DNA of 64,000 nt, taken from the NCBI GenBank assembly GCA_012295275.1, contig CM022671.1, positions 7,912,227 to 7,976,226 of the forward strand, given 5' to 3'. Below are positions 1 through 46,405 of the stretch, piece by piece. A program made the translations under genes and the position numbers. This DNA is from Chrysomallon squamiferum. Lineage: Eukaryota; Mollusca; Gastropoda; Neomphalida; Peltospiridae. The notes under the pieces were generated by a model that was given only the letters and a program-made list of their open reading frames with translations, was not told the origin of the DNA and searched no databases. The first letter of the stretch is position 1. Each line of letters opens with the position of its first letter.

Positions 1-3000
1 TCTAATTTTCAGGTCTTACTAGAAATTTATTGATCACAGTGTGTAAATAAATAATATATTTCTAGCATCAAAAGCAGCTTAAAATAATGTCAGTAAAAAA
101 ATCTGTACTTCCTTGATAAAAATATACAAATAAATAGTTTATTTTTTTTTATCCTGCAGTTAAAATAGTTGTAAATAGTGGTAAGGCATGATGACTAGAT
201 AAATTCCTGTATTTTTTCACATTGATCAGAAATACAGCTTTTTGGAGATGGAACTATATTTACTTCGAGTAATTAAATTGTTAATCATGCATTCACTCAC
301 ACGCATACACCCATGCACACACACAAAGAATATAAATACATAGTTATTTTTATTTCTGTAAAAAACATACATATATATAAGATCACTACATTTATTACCT
401 ACTAAAGTAGCAAAAAAAAAGAGAGAAGATTCTCTTGTTTGACTTCTTCAAAGCAGTTAGCTACAGCAGTGTTATTTTATATATAGCTGTACTTGCAAGC
501 AAACAACAAACATAAACAAATACCTTTGCCATTGCTACTGTTTATATTTACCACATAAAAAAATAATAACATGTACACCAGCAACTTCTCCTTCCCCTGT
601 GTTCTAAATATACACAGCTTTGGTAGAAGTAATTATATATCCAAGTGGTTTATCAAAGCCCTTTATCACAGCATGGCTCTAACTACACAGACTGAGTTGC
701 AGGATTCCACAGTCTTTGGTGCCAGTGCAGACAACAAGCTCCATGTGGACTGATTCATGAAATCAGAGCCCACTACATGAAACAGCTCTGCAGATAACAT
801 CCATCTCGCTCTCTCACTGTGGAAAAGATAGTACTAGTGATGCTTACTAGACAATATGTTACAATCAAGAATTCTTTGAATTTTACTACCAGTGCTTACA
901 GACCAATGTGAGTATGTTATTTTGATGTATGTGTAGGTTATACTGTGTAGATATGTATAGGATGTTTGAGGGGTTTTTTTTTTTGGTTTTTTTAAGTTTA
1001 AAAAATAAAAATGGGGGTTGTGATGATGGGAAAGAAGCAGGAGATGTGATGAAGAGGGGAAGAAGAATATTGTTTGTTTATTGGGTGTAACCTAGTGCTA
1101 AAGTTAGGAACATTATCTAGGTTGGCATGATAGGATGGTGCTTGCAAAGTTGGGTGTTTTTTTTTTCTTTCTGTTGTGCTGTCTTGTTTTTTTTTTAATT
1201 GGTTGTTTGTGAAAGACTTGGTGAAAGTCATCATGCTTCTTTATTTGGGGATCAGATGTGTGTTGGTTGACTGATGAGTTTTGCTGAAGGATTTTCTTAC
1301 ATAACTAATCTTTACAACTCTCATTTTCTGTTTCTTCCATTTTGCCATCAGTTTTATGGTTCACCAGCAAACTCCGTACAAATATCAAGAAAAATTTTCA
1401 CATTCTTTGATCTCTGTTAACTTGAAATTGTTTTTTTTATTTTTTATTTTATTTTATTTTTTGTTTCATTTTTTATTTTTACTGCTTTGTACATTATGGT
1501 GAAGTAATTATTTACAGTGTTTTGAAACTTAAATCCTAAGTTTAGGTTCTTATATTTTTGACACAGAAGTTAAGAATTAAATCTGTAAGTTTATATTTTG
1601 TATATAAGATTTTAAAGAGTTCTCTTGACTATGTTTAATTGTCTCTGTCAGTTGTATTTGTCTGATAACAAAAATGTTATTACTGCCTGCTGATACAGCC
1701 CATAGAAAACCCCACAGTTTTTAATCACTAAATTTTATCTCAGTTTGATAAAGCCATACACTATACTTGAATATTATCTATGTTTTAGTTTATCTTTGTT
1801 ATGCTAATTTTGTTTATTGACAAATCTGCCTAATGATAATAAATTTGTAAATTAGATAAAGTAGTAATCCATGATAGTGTGTCTTTATCATCATTATTAT
1901 CACAAAGTTTTTTTTTTTTTTTTTTTTTTTTTTTTCTGTTATGGACAAGCAGGCCAAGTTGGATATGAGTAAAATTTTGAAAAATAGTTTTTTTCACAAA
2001 GTAATAACAGTGCTTTCATGTCATCCATAATAAACTCATTGGTGTATAAGTATAAAATCAAATCTGAATCTTCATTCTTTCATTGCATATAAATGTCTGT
2101 ATGACTGAGGATCTTCCTGGAATTCATTATTAAAAAGCCAAAAATATTTGTTAATAAAAAATAGCATCTTTATTGTGGTAAATTTTATATTCTTGTAAAT
2201 TTTGATTAAAAGTAGCTGTTATAAAATAATACAGGTTCATATGAAAGGAAAGTGTCTGATTTCATGTTAGTAGCTGTACAATGTTAAGTATTTGTACATT
2301 GACTACAGCAAAATATGTATGATAAGATGGACATCTTTTGTAACATAGACATAGAAACTGTAACTGTAATAATAACAATAATTAAGTATTTCTAAATATT
2401 TACATACTGGACACTATCAGAATGTTAAAAGACTCTCTGTTTTTATCTTATTTAATTTACAAACAGTAATGAGCAGATAATCTTTAAGACTGAATTCTAT
2501 ATTTAAAAATAACACCAACATAAAAAAAAACTTCTACTAGTACTAATAATGCTACTTCTATTACTACCTCTGTTTCAGCTACTATTTATACTAACTATTA
2601 TTTCCACTATAACTTTTACTACTACTGTTACCCCTTCTGCAACTGCTACTACTATTTTTTCTATTACTACCACTACCACTTCTTCTGTTACTACTACTTC
2701 TAATACTTCTGTTACTGCTTCTTGTACTAATATTTTCAGTAATGTACAGCAATAATAATATTCCTAAAACAAACAAACAAGCCACAACCACAATTATAGA
2801 GTGCTAATTGTAACTGGAAGTTGTCCAAACTAAAAGATGTTAATCAGACTACAGACTGCTGTTCTCTCTCCACCTCTCTGAGACTGTGTATTAGTATGAA
2901 GTCAGTTGGCTGTGATAGACAGAAATAGCTGACTTCATTATATCTCAGTAGGTATATAAGAACAGGTGTGTCAGTAGTTAATAAGAAAAAGAGGGGGAAA

Positions 3001-3426
3001 AAAAGAAAAAGTAAGCCCAGATTTCAGAAGGTATCAGGTGTTCAGGTTGGCTTTAGTGGAAATACAACAGAATTACTGAGTCTGAAAACAAAAATGAAGA
3101 AGAAAAGAAAAGAAATCTTCGTGTTTTTAGAAACGAGTTCAAAAGAAAATGTTTTTTCTGACAGAAGCTTTGAAGAATTGGTAAATGTCTGCATCATATG
3201 ATTAACACATACATATATACACGCACATGCATTTTATAGTGGGCTTTGAATCCTACTACTATTACTAGCACTATTATAGCTATTACTACTATATTATAGC
3301 AACTGTTACTATTTCTGTTTCAAGAACTACAGCAACAACAACTACTATTTTTACTAATACTGCTACTACTATTTATAATACTTTTCCATAACTCAGTAAT
3401 AACTTGTATCTTTTCATTTTGAAAAG

Positions 3427-3640
3427 CATATCTTACAGAAATTATTTTTCTGGTTACAACAAGTATACCTGACAATATTTATTTCTGTTTACAACAAATG
3501 TATTTCACACTATTTGTTTCTCTTTACAACCAGTATCTTTCAGAAAATTTAATTATCTTTACAACATTTCACAATATTTATTTCTGCTTCCAAACAAATA
3601 TATTTCACAATGTTTGTCTCTGTTTACAACAAGTGTTTTA
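3427..3640. repeat. Degenerate tandem array, about 50-bp unit
   Basis: About four units share a TTTACAACAAGTAT-like core followed by TTTCACAATATTTATTTCTG-like sequence. Identity between units is moderate. Confidence 0.6.
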
Positions 3641-3649
3641 AACCTAATC

Positions 3650-3840
3650 ACTGGATTTGGCCTGCAAATGGTAGCCAGATTTGATGAGACCTAACCCAAA
3701 CGATTGCCGTGAAGACACAGATAATTATCTCTATGCGGAGTTAATTTGCTGGCTGACACAGCTAATTCTGTCTGAAAGATTTCTCTTTTCACCTCCATGT
3801 GAGAGAGCACCACTGCTTGATCGGTCAGTAATTGTTAACA
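3650..3840. other. Composition-shifted intronic block, possible enhancer
   Basis: Complex sequence with balanced composition and no repeats, in contrast to its surroundings. It contains the palindromic AGATAATTATCT and TAATTTGC. No coding is apparent. Conservation cannot be tested here. Confidence 0.25.
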
Positions 3841-3842
3841 AG

Positions 3843-3904
3843 TGACGTATGAAAACATTTTTAATTCAAACTCCACTGACGTATGAAAACATTATTAATT
3901 CAAA
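3843..3904. repeat. 34-bp direct duplication with TGACGT
   Basis: TGACGTATGAAAACAT and a following TTAATTCAAA occur at 3843-3870 and 3877-3904. TGACGT is a CRE-like half site. Confidence 0.75.
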
Positions 3905-6305
3905 TTCCTCTCATGTGAGAAATATATTTGTCGTCCTGTACTGAAGAAATCTGAAAAGATTGATACATTTTTTTTTTGTTATTTCAGTTTGCAAAAAATG
4001 AAACAATTTTTTTAATCTAGTTGATGAGGAAATATGTTTTGGCAAATTGATACAATTTGTCTGCTAAATTTTTTTTTTTTTTAATAATTGACAAAAATTG
4101 TAAAGTTTATTAAATTTTGTTATTTCTTATTTCAGGAGAACATTTTTTTTAAGTATGTAATTAATTCAGTGTATGTGAAAACAACAGTTTTTAGCTTCAT
4201 TCTTTTTTAACTGGAACCAATTTTAAAACTCTTCCAAAATCTGTCAAAATTATTTGTCTTTACATCATTCCAATTCATACTTCTTTTTATCGTTTTGCCA
4301 AAGATCGTCTCAGTTCTCAGTCACCCTGCACAAAAAAATATTTCATTATTTCTAAGGAAAATTTCATTTTATTTTCTTTCCAAAACACAAACACTGAAGT
4401 ATAGTTCAGTTTTACCATACTTAATATTTCAGTTTCTCTAAAGATCATTATACAATTTCCCTAAAGTGGAAAATAGTTTTCATTTCTGTTATCTCAATCT
4501 GATCAAAATGTGTAACACATTTTTCAGTTTTATTATCACATTTGATTACTGCTATCTTCATTGCTTGTCTTTTGGCCTGTGGCTTTTGCTCTGTTTCCTC
4601 TGAAGATTTTACTGCAGGGTTTATCAGCAAGTAAAACCACAGAGTAACAGAGGTAAGGAGAGAAACAGATGTTGTGTTGTTTACACAGTGCGTGATGTGA
4701 TGCAGATGCACATTTAATTATTTTATTGTTTATTTTGCTTTAAGTTATTTTTAAGAAAGGGCCACTCAGAAACAATTTCTTGCATTACACACACACACAC
4801 AGACACATAGAGAAAAAAAGAAAGAGAGAAGTAAAGAGAGATAATTATATAAGACTTATCTCTTGGAACATTTTTTGTTGTAGATTATGTACAGGTGTTT
4901 CATCTCAGCTTTTCTGTAGATTATTATTTTGAAAAACAAAACAAAATAAACTAAGTAACTTTAGCAAGATAAAATTAAATTTTAACTGCAAATATAAATA
5001 TACTTTGTTTTGATCAAAATGCGATGCATGATAAAAAGCAAAACAAACACCAAAATATACAAACATGAAACATACCTGATGGCTAAACTTAAAGTAATTC
5101 TTTCTCAAATAAAGCTGTCATGTTTAATAAGTTGGTGTTCTGTAGCTGTATAGCCTGGGTTTTGCATTATGTCAGAGACAGAAAGAGAGAGAGAGAGATA
5201 AAGAAAGACAGAGAGGGATGGAGGGAGAGAGGGAATAAAAATGTGTGTTCTTTTCATTTTAACTCCAAGCATAGACTTGTAAAAACTTCCATGAACAATG
5301 AGATAACTATTAGAATATCAAGTATTGTATTTATAACATAGTCATATTCATTTAAACTTCAGTTAACACAAATACTTACATGGTTCAGTGATCCAGCTTT
5401 GGGGTTTAACTGTTTCTGTGCATGTTTCAAAATAGATTTAACATGTTTTAGAGGTAAGAAAAATGTGTTTAATTTTCTGTTAAAAACTATAATATATTTT
5501 TTAAACTAGGTACTCATTATGGTAGAACAGTAATTTCTGTGCTATTTATTTTTATTATTATTAGTATAGTAATATTTTATTTATTTATTTATATATTATC
5601 ATTTTTTTTTTTTTAATTCAAAATTGTATTGTGAATTATTGAAAATACTGATACTATCTGAAGAAAATTAGAAGCAGCTAACTGGCTGATCTGTTTATAC
5701 TTAACAAGTGATGTCAAGATAGTAAAAATAATTAAGGTATTTGTGAAGTGTTTTATTTTTGTATACTTAAGAGTATGAGAGATTATAAACACATTTGTGT
5801 GTCTGTGTAAATCTATGTAAACATATTTATATCTCTGACATTGTGTGGTCCAGTTTAATTTTGTTAATGTATTATATTTATCTTGCTACCCTGCTTGATC
5901 AGTGGTGCAGAATGTCTGTGAGTAAATATTATCTTAGTCTGACAGATGCCAGCAACCTGAATCTACTACTGCCTCACATAACTGCTTTATCAAAAGATTT
6001 CTGCATCACAAAATGTCCACCATTTTTTACTTCTTTTTGCGGTTTAACCCAAAAATATGATTATAATCATGTCTAACTCTGTATCTATGGCTACATCATA
6101 GGTAGCAGGATTGTCATTCCAGAACTACATTCTTACCACTCTGGTTTCTGGGGCTGTACTAGAATATCTGTAGTTTTCAGATGTGTCCTGGTTGTGTCTG
6201 TGTATCAGCATGTGAAACAGATACAGCTGAATCAGTCTTGTTGTTGTTTCAGATTTTCACATCATTGTGTGATAATAAAATTAAAGATGCTCCAGTGCAT
6301 GGTAG

Positions 6306-6440
6306 TGAGTTCATTTAACTGAAAATAACACATGGTTGATTGAAAATGAAACATGTTTAATTGAAAGTGAAATAAGTTTATTTAAAAATAACATGTCTGT
6401 AATTAAAAATAATGTATAATTTAATTGAAAATGACACTTA
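6306..6440. repeat. Degenerate short tandem repeat, about 24-bp unit
   Basis: Five to six units resemble TTGAAAATGAAACATGTTTAA. Confidence 0.5.
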
Positions 6441-7522
6441 TATTTGATAATAAAAATAAAATAATTTGTTATGCATTATCCATTCCAGCCAGCAGTGTGC
6501 TACAGTTTTATCAAAAAAATTGTTTGATATGTGTTGTCCCAACTGTGGCAAAATGATCTTATTACCTAATAACCTGTGGATTTGCAGCATAAGTTTTCAT
6601 TTATTTAATATACAAAAAAAAAAAAAAAACAGTCTGTGTAAATGATGTCATTATAAAGAGTGTTAATCATTTGTTCAATATTGATCATATTTGTTAACTG
6701 TAAGCTTGTGTTTTAGACAATATATTTCATCATTTAATAATATTTCTTCCACAACAGAAAATATTCAGAACATATTATAATATTAAACAGTAAAGCCTTT
6801 TATGTTTATTAATAAGTATTTAATGGCTTATCTAAAATAGCAAACAGACTGTCATTGTTATAGATAAATGATTAAGAATTTACAAAGAACAAGGTTATCA
6901 GTTCACCATGAACAAAATGATTAGACAATGCTGTAACACCATGATATAAATTATCATAAATAAGTGACAGATAAATATAGAAGATAAACTAATAATTCTC
7001 TTCAGTTTAGAAACACTAAGCCATGTGAGTATTTGCATGTTGTTAAATATCAAATTAAAATTGATAAACAGGAAATACCCATTATTGGCAAATTGAAATT
7101 AATGTTCATCAGTTGTCAGCATCCTGCCATCTCTTTTCAATAGATTTATTCCATTGGTATCTGCATATGTTACTATTATTACTAAAGTCATTGTACATTA
7201 TTGGATATTTCTTCTGCTACAAACTAAAATCCCATCTGTAATAACTGATCTGGAAGTAATTAGGATTATTCTTTGGTATCTGTTTCTGTACTGAGTGAGA
7301 TGACTGGAAGAGTACAAGATTATTGTGTTTATTTAATTTTTTCACTTTAATTAATCTTCCAATATAAAAACTTAATACTGTTTGTTGATCTGATGGATTC
7401 GGTTTTTAACATTTAGAAAAAGTCTCTGCTAATAACTGTTAATTTTCTTGGACTTTTAAATACAGGTTGCCTGGTTATTTGTTTCAACTAGTTGATAAAA
7501 TTGTTTTATTAAAAAGGTAAAC

Positions 7523-7651
<129 letters not shown>

Positions 7652-9278
7652 TACATATTTTCATTTGATGTGGGATGCTATAATTACACTACTTACCATA
7701 CATTTCATTTATTCATTTACATTCAATATTAGTAATTACTAAATTGTATAGTGTGATATAATGTTTATGTATGTGTGTGTATGTGCATGTGTTTATTTGT
7801 GTGAGCATATGTATGTTTTGGTAGAATGATGAATTTGCATTCCATGTAATTCATTTATTTTCCAATTTACATTCTAATAACAGTAATTACTGTTTCTGTT
7901 TTGTAAGATATCAGCATCAGTGTCTGTATGTGTGTATGAATGGACATGTACGTATGTCAGTACTTATGCTCCTTTCCTTGCATTTCACTTATTCTTGTTA
8001 TTGCATTCTAATAATAGAAAGCTCTCTCTATCTACACTGTGATGTAACACCATCAGACCTGGCTGGAGGTAGAAGCAGAACTGTTGTTTATATGTACATA
8101 TTACACTGTTTGTTTATTTACTCAGTGATTACAGGATGACTCAGGCAGGTAGAAGAGAGATACACAAACAGAGATTTCCAGTCTGTTCTTATCTCTGTGT
8201 CACACTGACATTCCAGTCTATCACAATACACTGCTGGACAAAAGAAAAGCACAGTTCCAGTTTTGTATTGTTTCTTTGAGGGAAGAAATTCTTTAATTAA
8301 GATTGCATACCAAATTTTCTCTTTTTCCATGGTTATATGGCTTTGGACTTGTGTTAAGGTAAAGAAGGAGGCAACTTGTTGCTCCATTTCATGGCTTATT
8401 CTTTCCAGTTAGCAAAAAGGTATCTTTTATATGTACCCTCCCACTGATTGGTTAATACATACTATAACAGTTGTTACACCATATGTAGAGCACTGGCTGG
8501 AATGTGAAATAGCCCAGTGAACCCACATGAAAGAATCATGTGATGACCCATCACCTCAAAGCTATGTCCTCTCTGAACTCCTTTGAATTTACTGCTTTAA
8601 AATCAGCATTTATGTTAACTGTCTATTTCTTGTTCCTGAAAAATGAAATTTATCTTAAATCTGTTAACATGTTTTAATTGTTGGTATTAATTACTAAACA
8701 TAATTAGAAGGAAAACTTAATAATTTATAGTTAAAAAATGATCTTCGGAATCTGTTTTTTTATTTATTATTTTATTTGATAAATAAGGCTAATACTTGGT
8801 ATTACTTGAACATCTCTTTTACTGCAATGTTTAAGGCACAGACATCAATAAAAAAATATCAGTTAAGAAAAAAGTGCCTTCTTTCAAGTGATAAAAACAT
8901 TAAAAATATATTTCTGAACCACCAAGAAGTGCATCAAGAAATAATGAAGGTTCATTTTCCATATGTAATTTCTCTCAGGACTTACTAATATACATTAAAC
9001 AAAGCAAATCAGATTCCACTTCTAAAAGGTTGTGTTGAGTATAAGTAAAATGGTTGATTGATTTAAAGATTAGAGAAGTGATGATCATGTCTTGGACAGC
9101 CAGACCGGTTTGTGTTTGTGTATCCACCTGCTGCTGTTCATTGATCTCCACTTGATGCAGATTGTATCAGCTCACAGCCATTGCTCACCAGCTGATAACC
9201 ATCACTGGACTCTGCAGGGTCTCCCAGTCAGTGGGCCAGCCCTTGTTGTCATGATCAGTTGTGATAATATTTACCTTC

Positions 9279-9643
9279 ATTATTCACTCCACCACTGTTA
9301 GTGCCAGTTAGTGTTTAATGCACATAACATGTGTCCTAGCTTTGTTCAGCAATGTTTGTCTCATATCAGACATGCAAATAACATTTATACATCATTGATT
9401 AGAAGGAATATTAATTTGTTTAATTTATTTTTTTAACTAAAAAATGTACAATCCATTATTCACTCCACTACTGTTAGTGTCAGTTAGTGTTTAATGCAGA
9501 TAACATGTGTCCCAGCTTTCAGTGTTTGTCTCATATTAAACATGCAAATAGCATTTATACATCATTGATTAGAAGGTATATTCATTTTTTTATTTATTTA
9601 TTTTTTTTTTTATTTTTTTTTTTAACCAAGAAATGTATGATCC
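9279..9643. repeat. 176-bp tandem duplication
   Basis: Copies start at 9279 and 9455 (ATTATTCACTCCAC). Both carry CAGTTAGTGTTTAATGCA and ACATTGATTAGAAGG-like segments. The second copy is expanded by poly-T. Confidence 0.85.
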
Positions 9644-9647
9644 GGAA

Positions 9648-10110
9648 TTTTAAAATTGTAATACCTATCTAGAAGAGAAAAATCAAAATTGACAAAATTA
9701 CTATTACCCAGTTATTAAATTTCTAATTTTTTTTTATTTTTTAATAAAGAAATGTCTGGCAAGGGTGTGACTACTGGTATGCTCCAGACTTTAAGATTCT
9801 AATATCTATCTGCAACAAGAAATGAAAATCAGCAAAATTATTATCAGAGTAATGGAAATATAACACCATTACACACTTTCTAATTTATTTTTTAATAAAG
9901 AAATATATGTATGGCAACTTGTATGATTAGCACTTTAAAATTCTAATATTGTATCTGATACAGACTTAAAAATGAACAAAATTATTTCAGCTATGTATTA
10001 CTCCATTATTTTCTGATTTATTTTTTCATTAAAGAAGCCATGGAAATTGTAAATAAAGACAGAAAATCCAAGACTTTGAAATTATAATATTCTGGAAGAG
10101 ACTTTGAAAT
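9648..10110. repeat. Degenerate tandem array, 141-143-bp unit
   Basis: The phrase TTTAAAATTCTAATAT recurs at about 9648, 9789, 9932 and 10073. Each is followed by an AAAATGAACAAAATTA-like phrase and TTATTTTTTAATAAAGAAAT. Confidence 0.75.
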
Positions 10111-11377
10111 GGACAAACATTGTTAAAGCAAACTTGAAATTTCAGAATTAACACAAATTAAAACAAACTTGAAAACATTACACCATAATGATGATGAGAT
10201 TATTATTATGATTCTGATGTTTAATTGTTGCAGAAACAAAAAAAACTATATATAATAATATAGTTGCTGTTTTTGATATTATTGTTATAGTAACAGACCA
10301 TCATTTATTAAATTTTTCTGTAATGATTTCATCAGTATTTAAGAACATTTTAAAAACTGTTAATGACTTTATTTGCCATCCTGACATCATTGCATCATGT
10401 GTTTTCAATGTCATCATCACCATTGTGAGATGGTTTTCATAAACAACATCAAACAGTTTTAACACAACCACCCTGGTGTCTACCTCCATGTCTGAAATTA
10501 CTTGCTCATATAACCACTTCATCACACACATCCATTAAGAATTCACCACAGCATATACATGTTTTCCCTCTGTGTCTGAAATTATATGCTAATTCAACCA
10601 CTTTAACATGTGTGTCCATTAATAATTTCTCCTCAGCATAAACATCAACATCAAAGGTTAAACTGCAGATTTATGTGACTGGCAAGACTAATAGCACTGA
10701 TGAATTACAAGAATTCATTACTGGAACTTTGCCATATTAAAACTTCATACATTATCAAAGACACAGAGGTTACATTTCTGTTATTATGAAACCACAGGAC
10801 CACATCCAGGGGTTAAGTGTGCATGTGAAGTATTATCTTCCATGCCTAAAATAATTAAAATACATACCTTATGTTTTCCTTTATATTTATATTCTTTTAA
10901 CCCGAACATTGATCAGTCTGATACATTGATATAATAAATAGTTCCATATTGCTGTTTACATCATAATAATTGTACAGCATGGTTAAAATATTTATTGTTA
11001 AATAACAAGGTGTTGCCATGAATTTTGCATATTTAGAAATGTGACAGGTTGCAGATTCAGTCCTTTAAAATGTATCCATTGGTCTCTTTTTATTTCCAGC
11101 AAGTACCCCAGGTTTGGTTTATCAAAGCTTCTGATGAATGCTTTCCTTACATAGGAGAAAACACACACACAAACAGTAACTTGATGCTGTCCGAAGATTA
11201 TTTGTTCCTCAAAATAATATGTCAGAATTACAAATATTTCTTAATGTGTAGTAGCTGGTGAAATGGGGAAGAAATATCTCTCAACATTGGTAATGTCATT
11301 AAAAAAATCAAAAACAAAAACAAACAACAGCTATATGATTCATAGTATATTAATTTGTGATTATTTTTTTGTTTCAG

Positions 11378-45319
<33,942 letters not shown>

Positions 45320-45865
45320 TTTCCATTAACTAACACAGAAAGAGAGAGAGAATTCTTCCAGTGAAGCAGAGCCAGACTGCTTCAAAACTCAATTCCAAAT
45401 GGCAGAGATTGTGCTAGCCATGGGAAAATAAACAAAATTTAATTAAAAGTTATGCATGTTACATGAGTGTCAGTATGCGAGTTCATTCACACAGGAATAG
45501 ACGCTGAGAAGAAGAAAACAAAAGAGAGAGAGAATGAGAACTATATTTTTGCAGTGCATTGTGAAAACTTTGACTGGGTTGTTTGGTCAGAGAGCTTGAA
45601 GAAAACAACAACTGTGATTTCATCTTTTTTGTTGGTTTTTTTTCTCTCTTTTTTTTTTTTTTTTAAACAATGCATTCAGGTTGTAGTTTTTCTTTTTATT
45701 TATCTAATTATCTTTTTTTTTTTTTTCTTCTTCCTTTTTATATTTTTTTTTTATGCTGATGAGTAAATTGTTTTTTTTTTTTTTTTTTTTTCTTTTTTCA
45801 CAATGTGTTTGACTTGTGGAATGAATAAGAAAACAAAATGGAATAAAGCTACATAACTTAAATAA
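45320..45865 (+). other. MAGI: MAGI 3' untranslated region (minimum)
   Basis: AT-rich, T-rich non-coding sequence follows the MAGI stop codon. The first clear AATAAA is at 45842-45847; transcripts may run further, as more such motifs follow. Short T runs occur at 45650-45792. The end coordinate is an estimate. Confidence 0.5.
45842..45847 (+). terminator. Polyadenylation signal AATAAA, probable for MAGI
   Basis: A canonical hexamer about 520 bases past the MAGI stop codon. In such AT-rich DNA the motif is frequent, so this is only the first good candidate. Confidence 0.4.
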
Positions 45866-46350
45866 TAAAAATATTATGTGGAAAAAGAAACAACAAGAAA
45901 TGACCTGGAAAATAAAACAAAATGAGATCTGGTTATAAAAATAATAATAAATAAATAAATAAATATAATAATCTGATACATATATATATTAAAAAAAAAT
46001 AAAAAAATATAAAAAATTATAATAAACATGACAGGTTAAAAAAATAAAAATGCAGAAACAAACTTGTTTTGGGTGGGGTTTTTGTTTTGTTTTATTATCT
46101 TGAAACGCTACTTATGTTGTTAAAAACGAAAACCAGGTATTGCACATTAATGTAAAATTCAAAACATTCTAATTGAAAAAATTTCATTTATCTCTCTCTA
46201 AGCTTTGTTTTTTTATCATTTCCAGTTCTGCAAGTCTCATTTCATCTGATATGATTAACATCACACAATGAACAAAATTGTGTCTGTTTCTCTTTTATTC
46301 TTAAAATGATTATTTTTTAGATATTATATAGATCTTAGTGTATAGTGTTA

Positions 46351-46405
<55 letters not shown>

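Noticed and set aside
571-753. 60-codon open frame on +
   Set aside because: No splice context or family resemblance. It is of chance length in this composition, although less AT-rich than its flanks.
2968-3201. Lys-rich 77-codon open frame on +
   Set aside because: It does not resemble WW1 or guanylate kinase, and the A-rich sequence explains the lysines.
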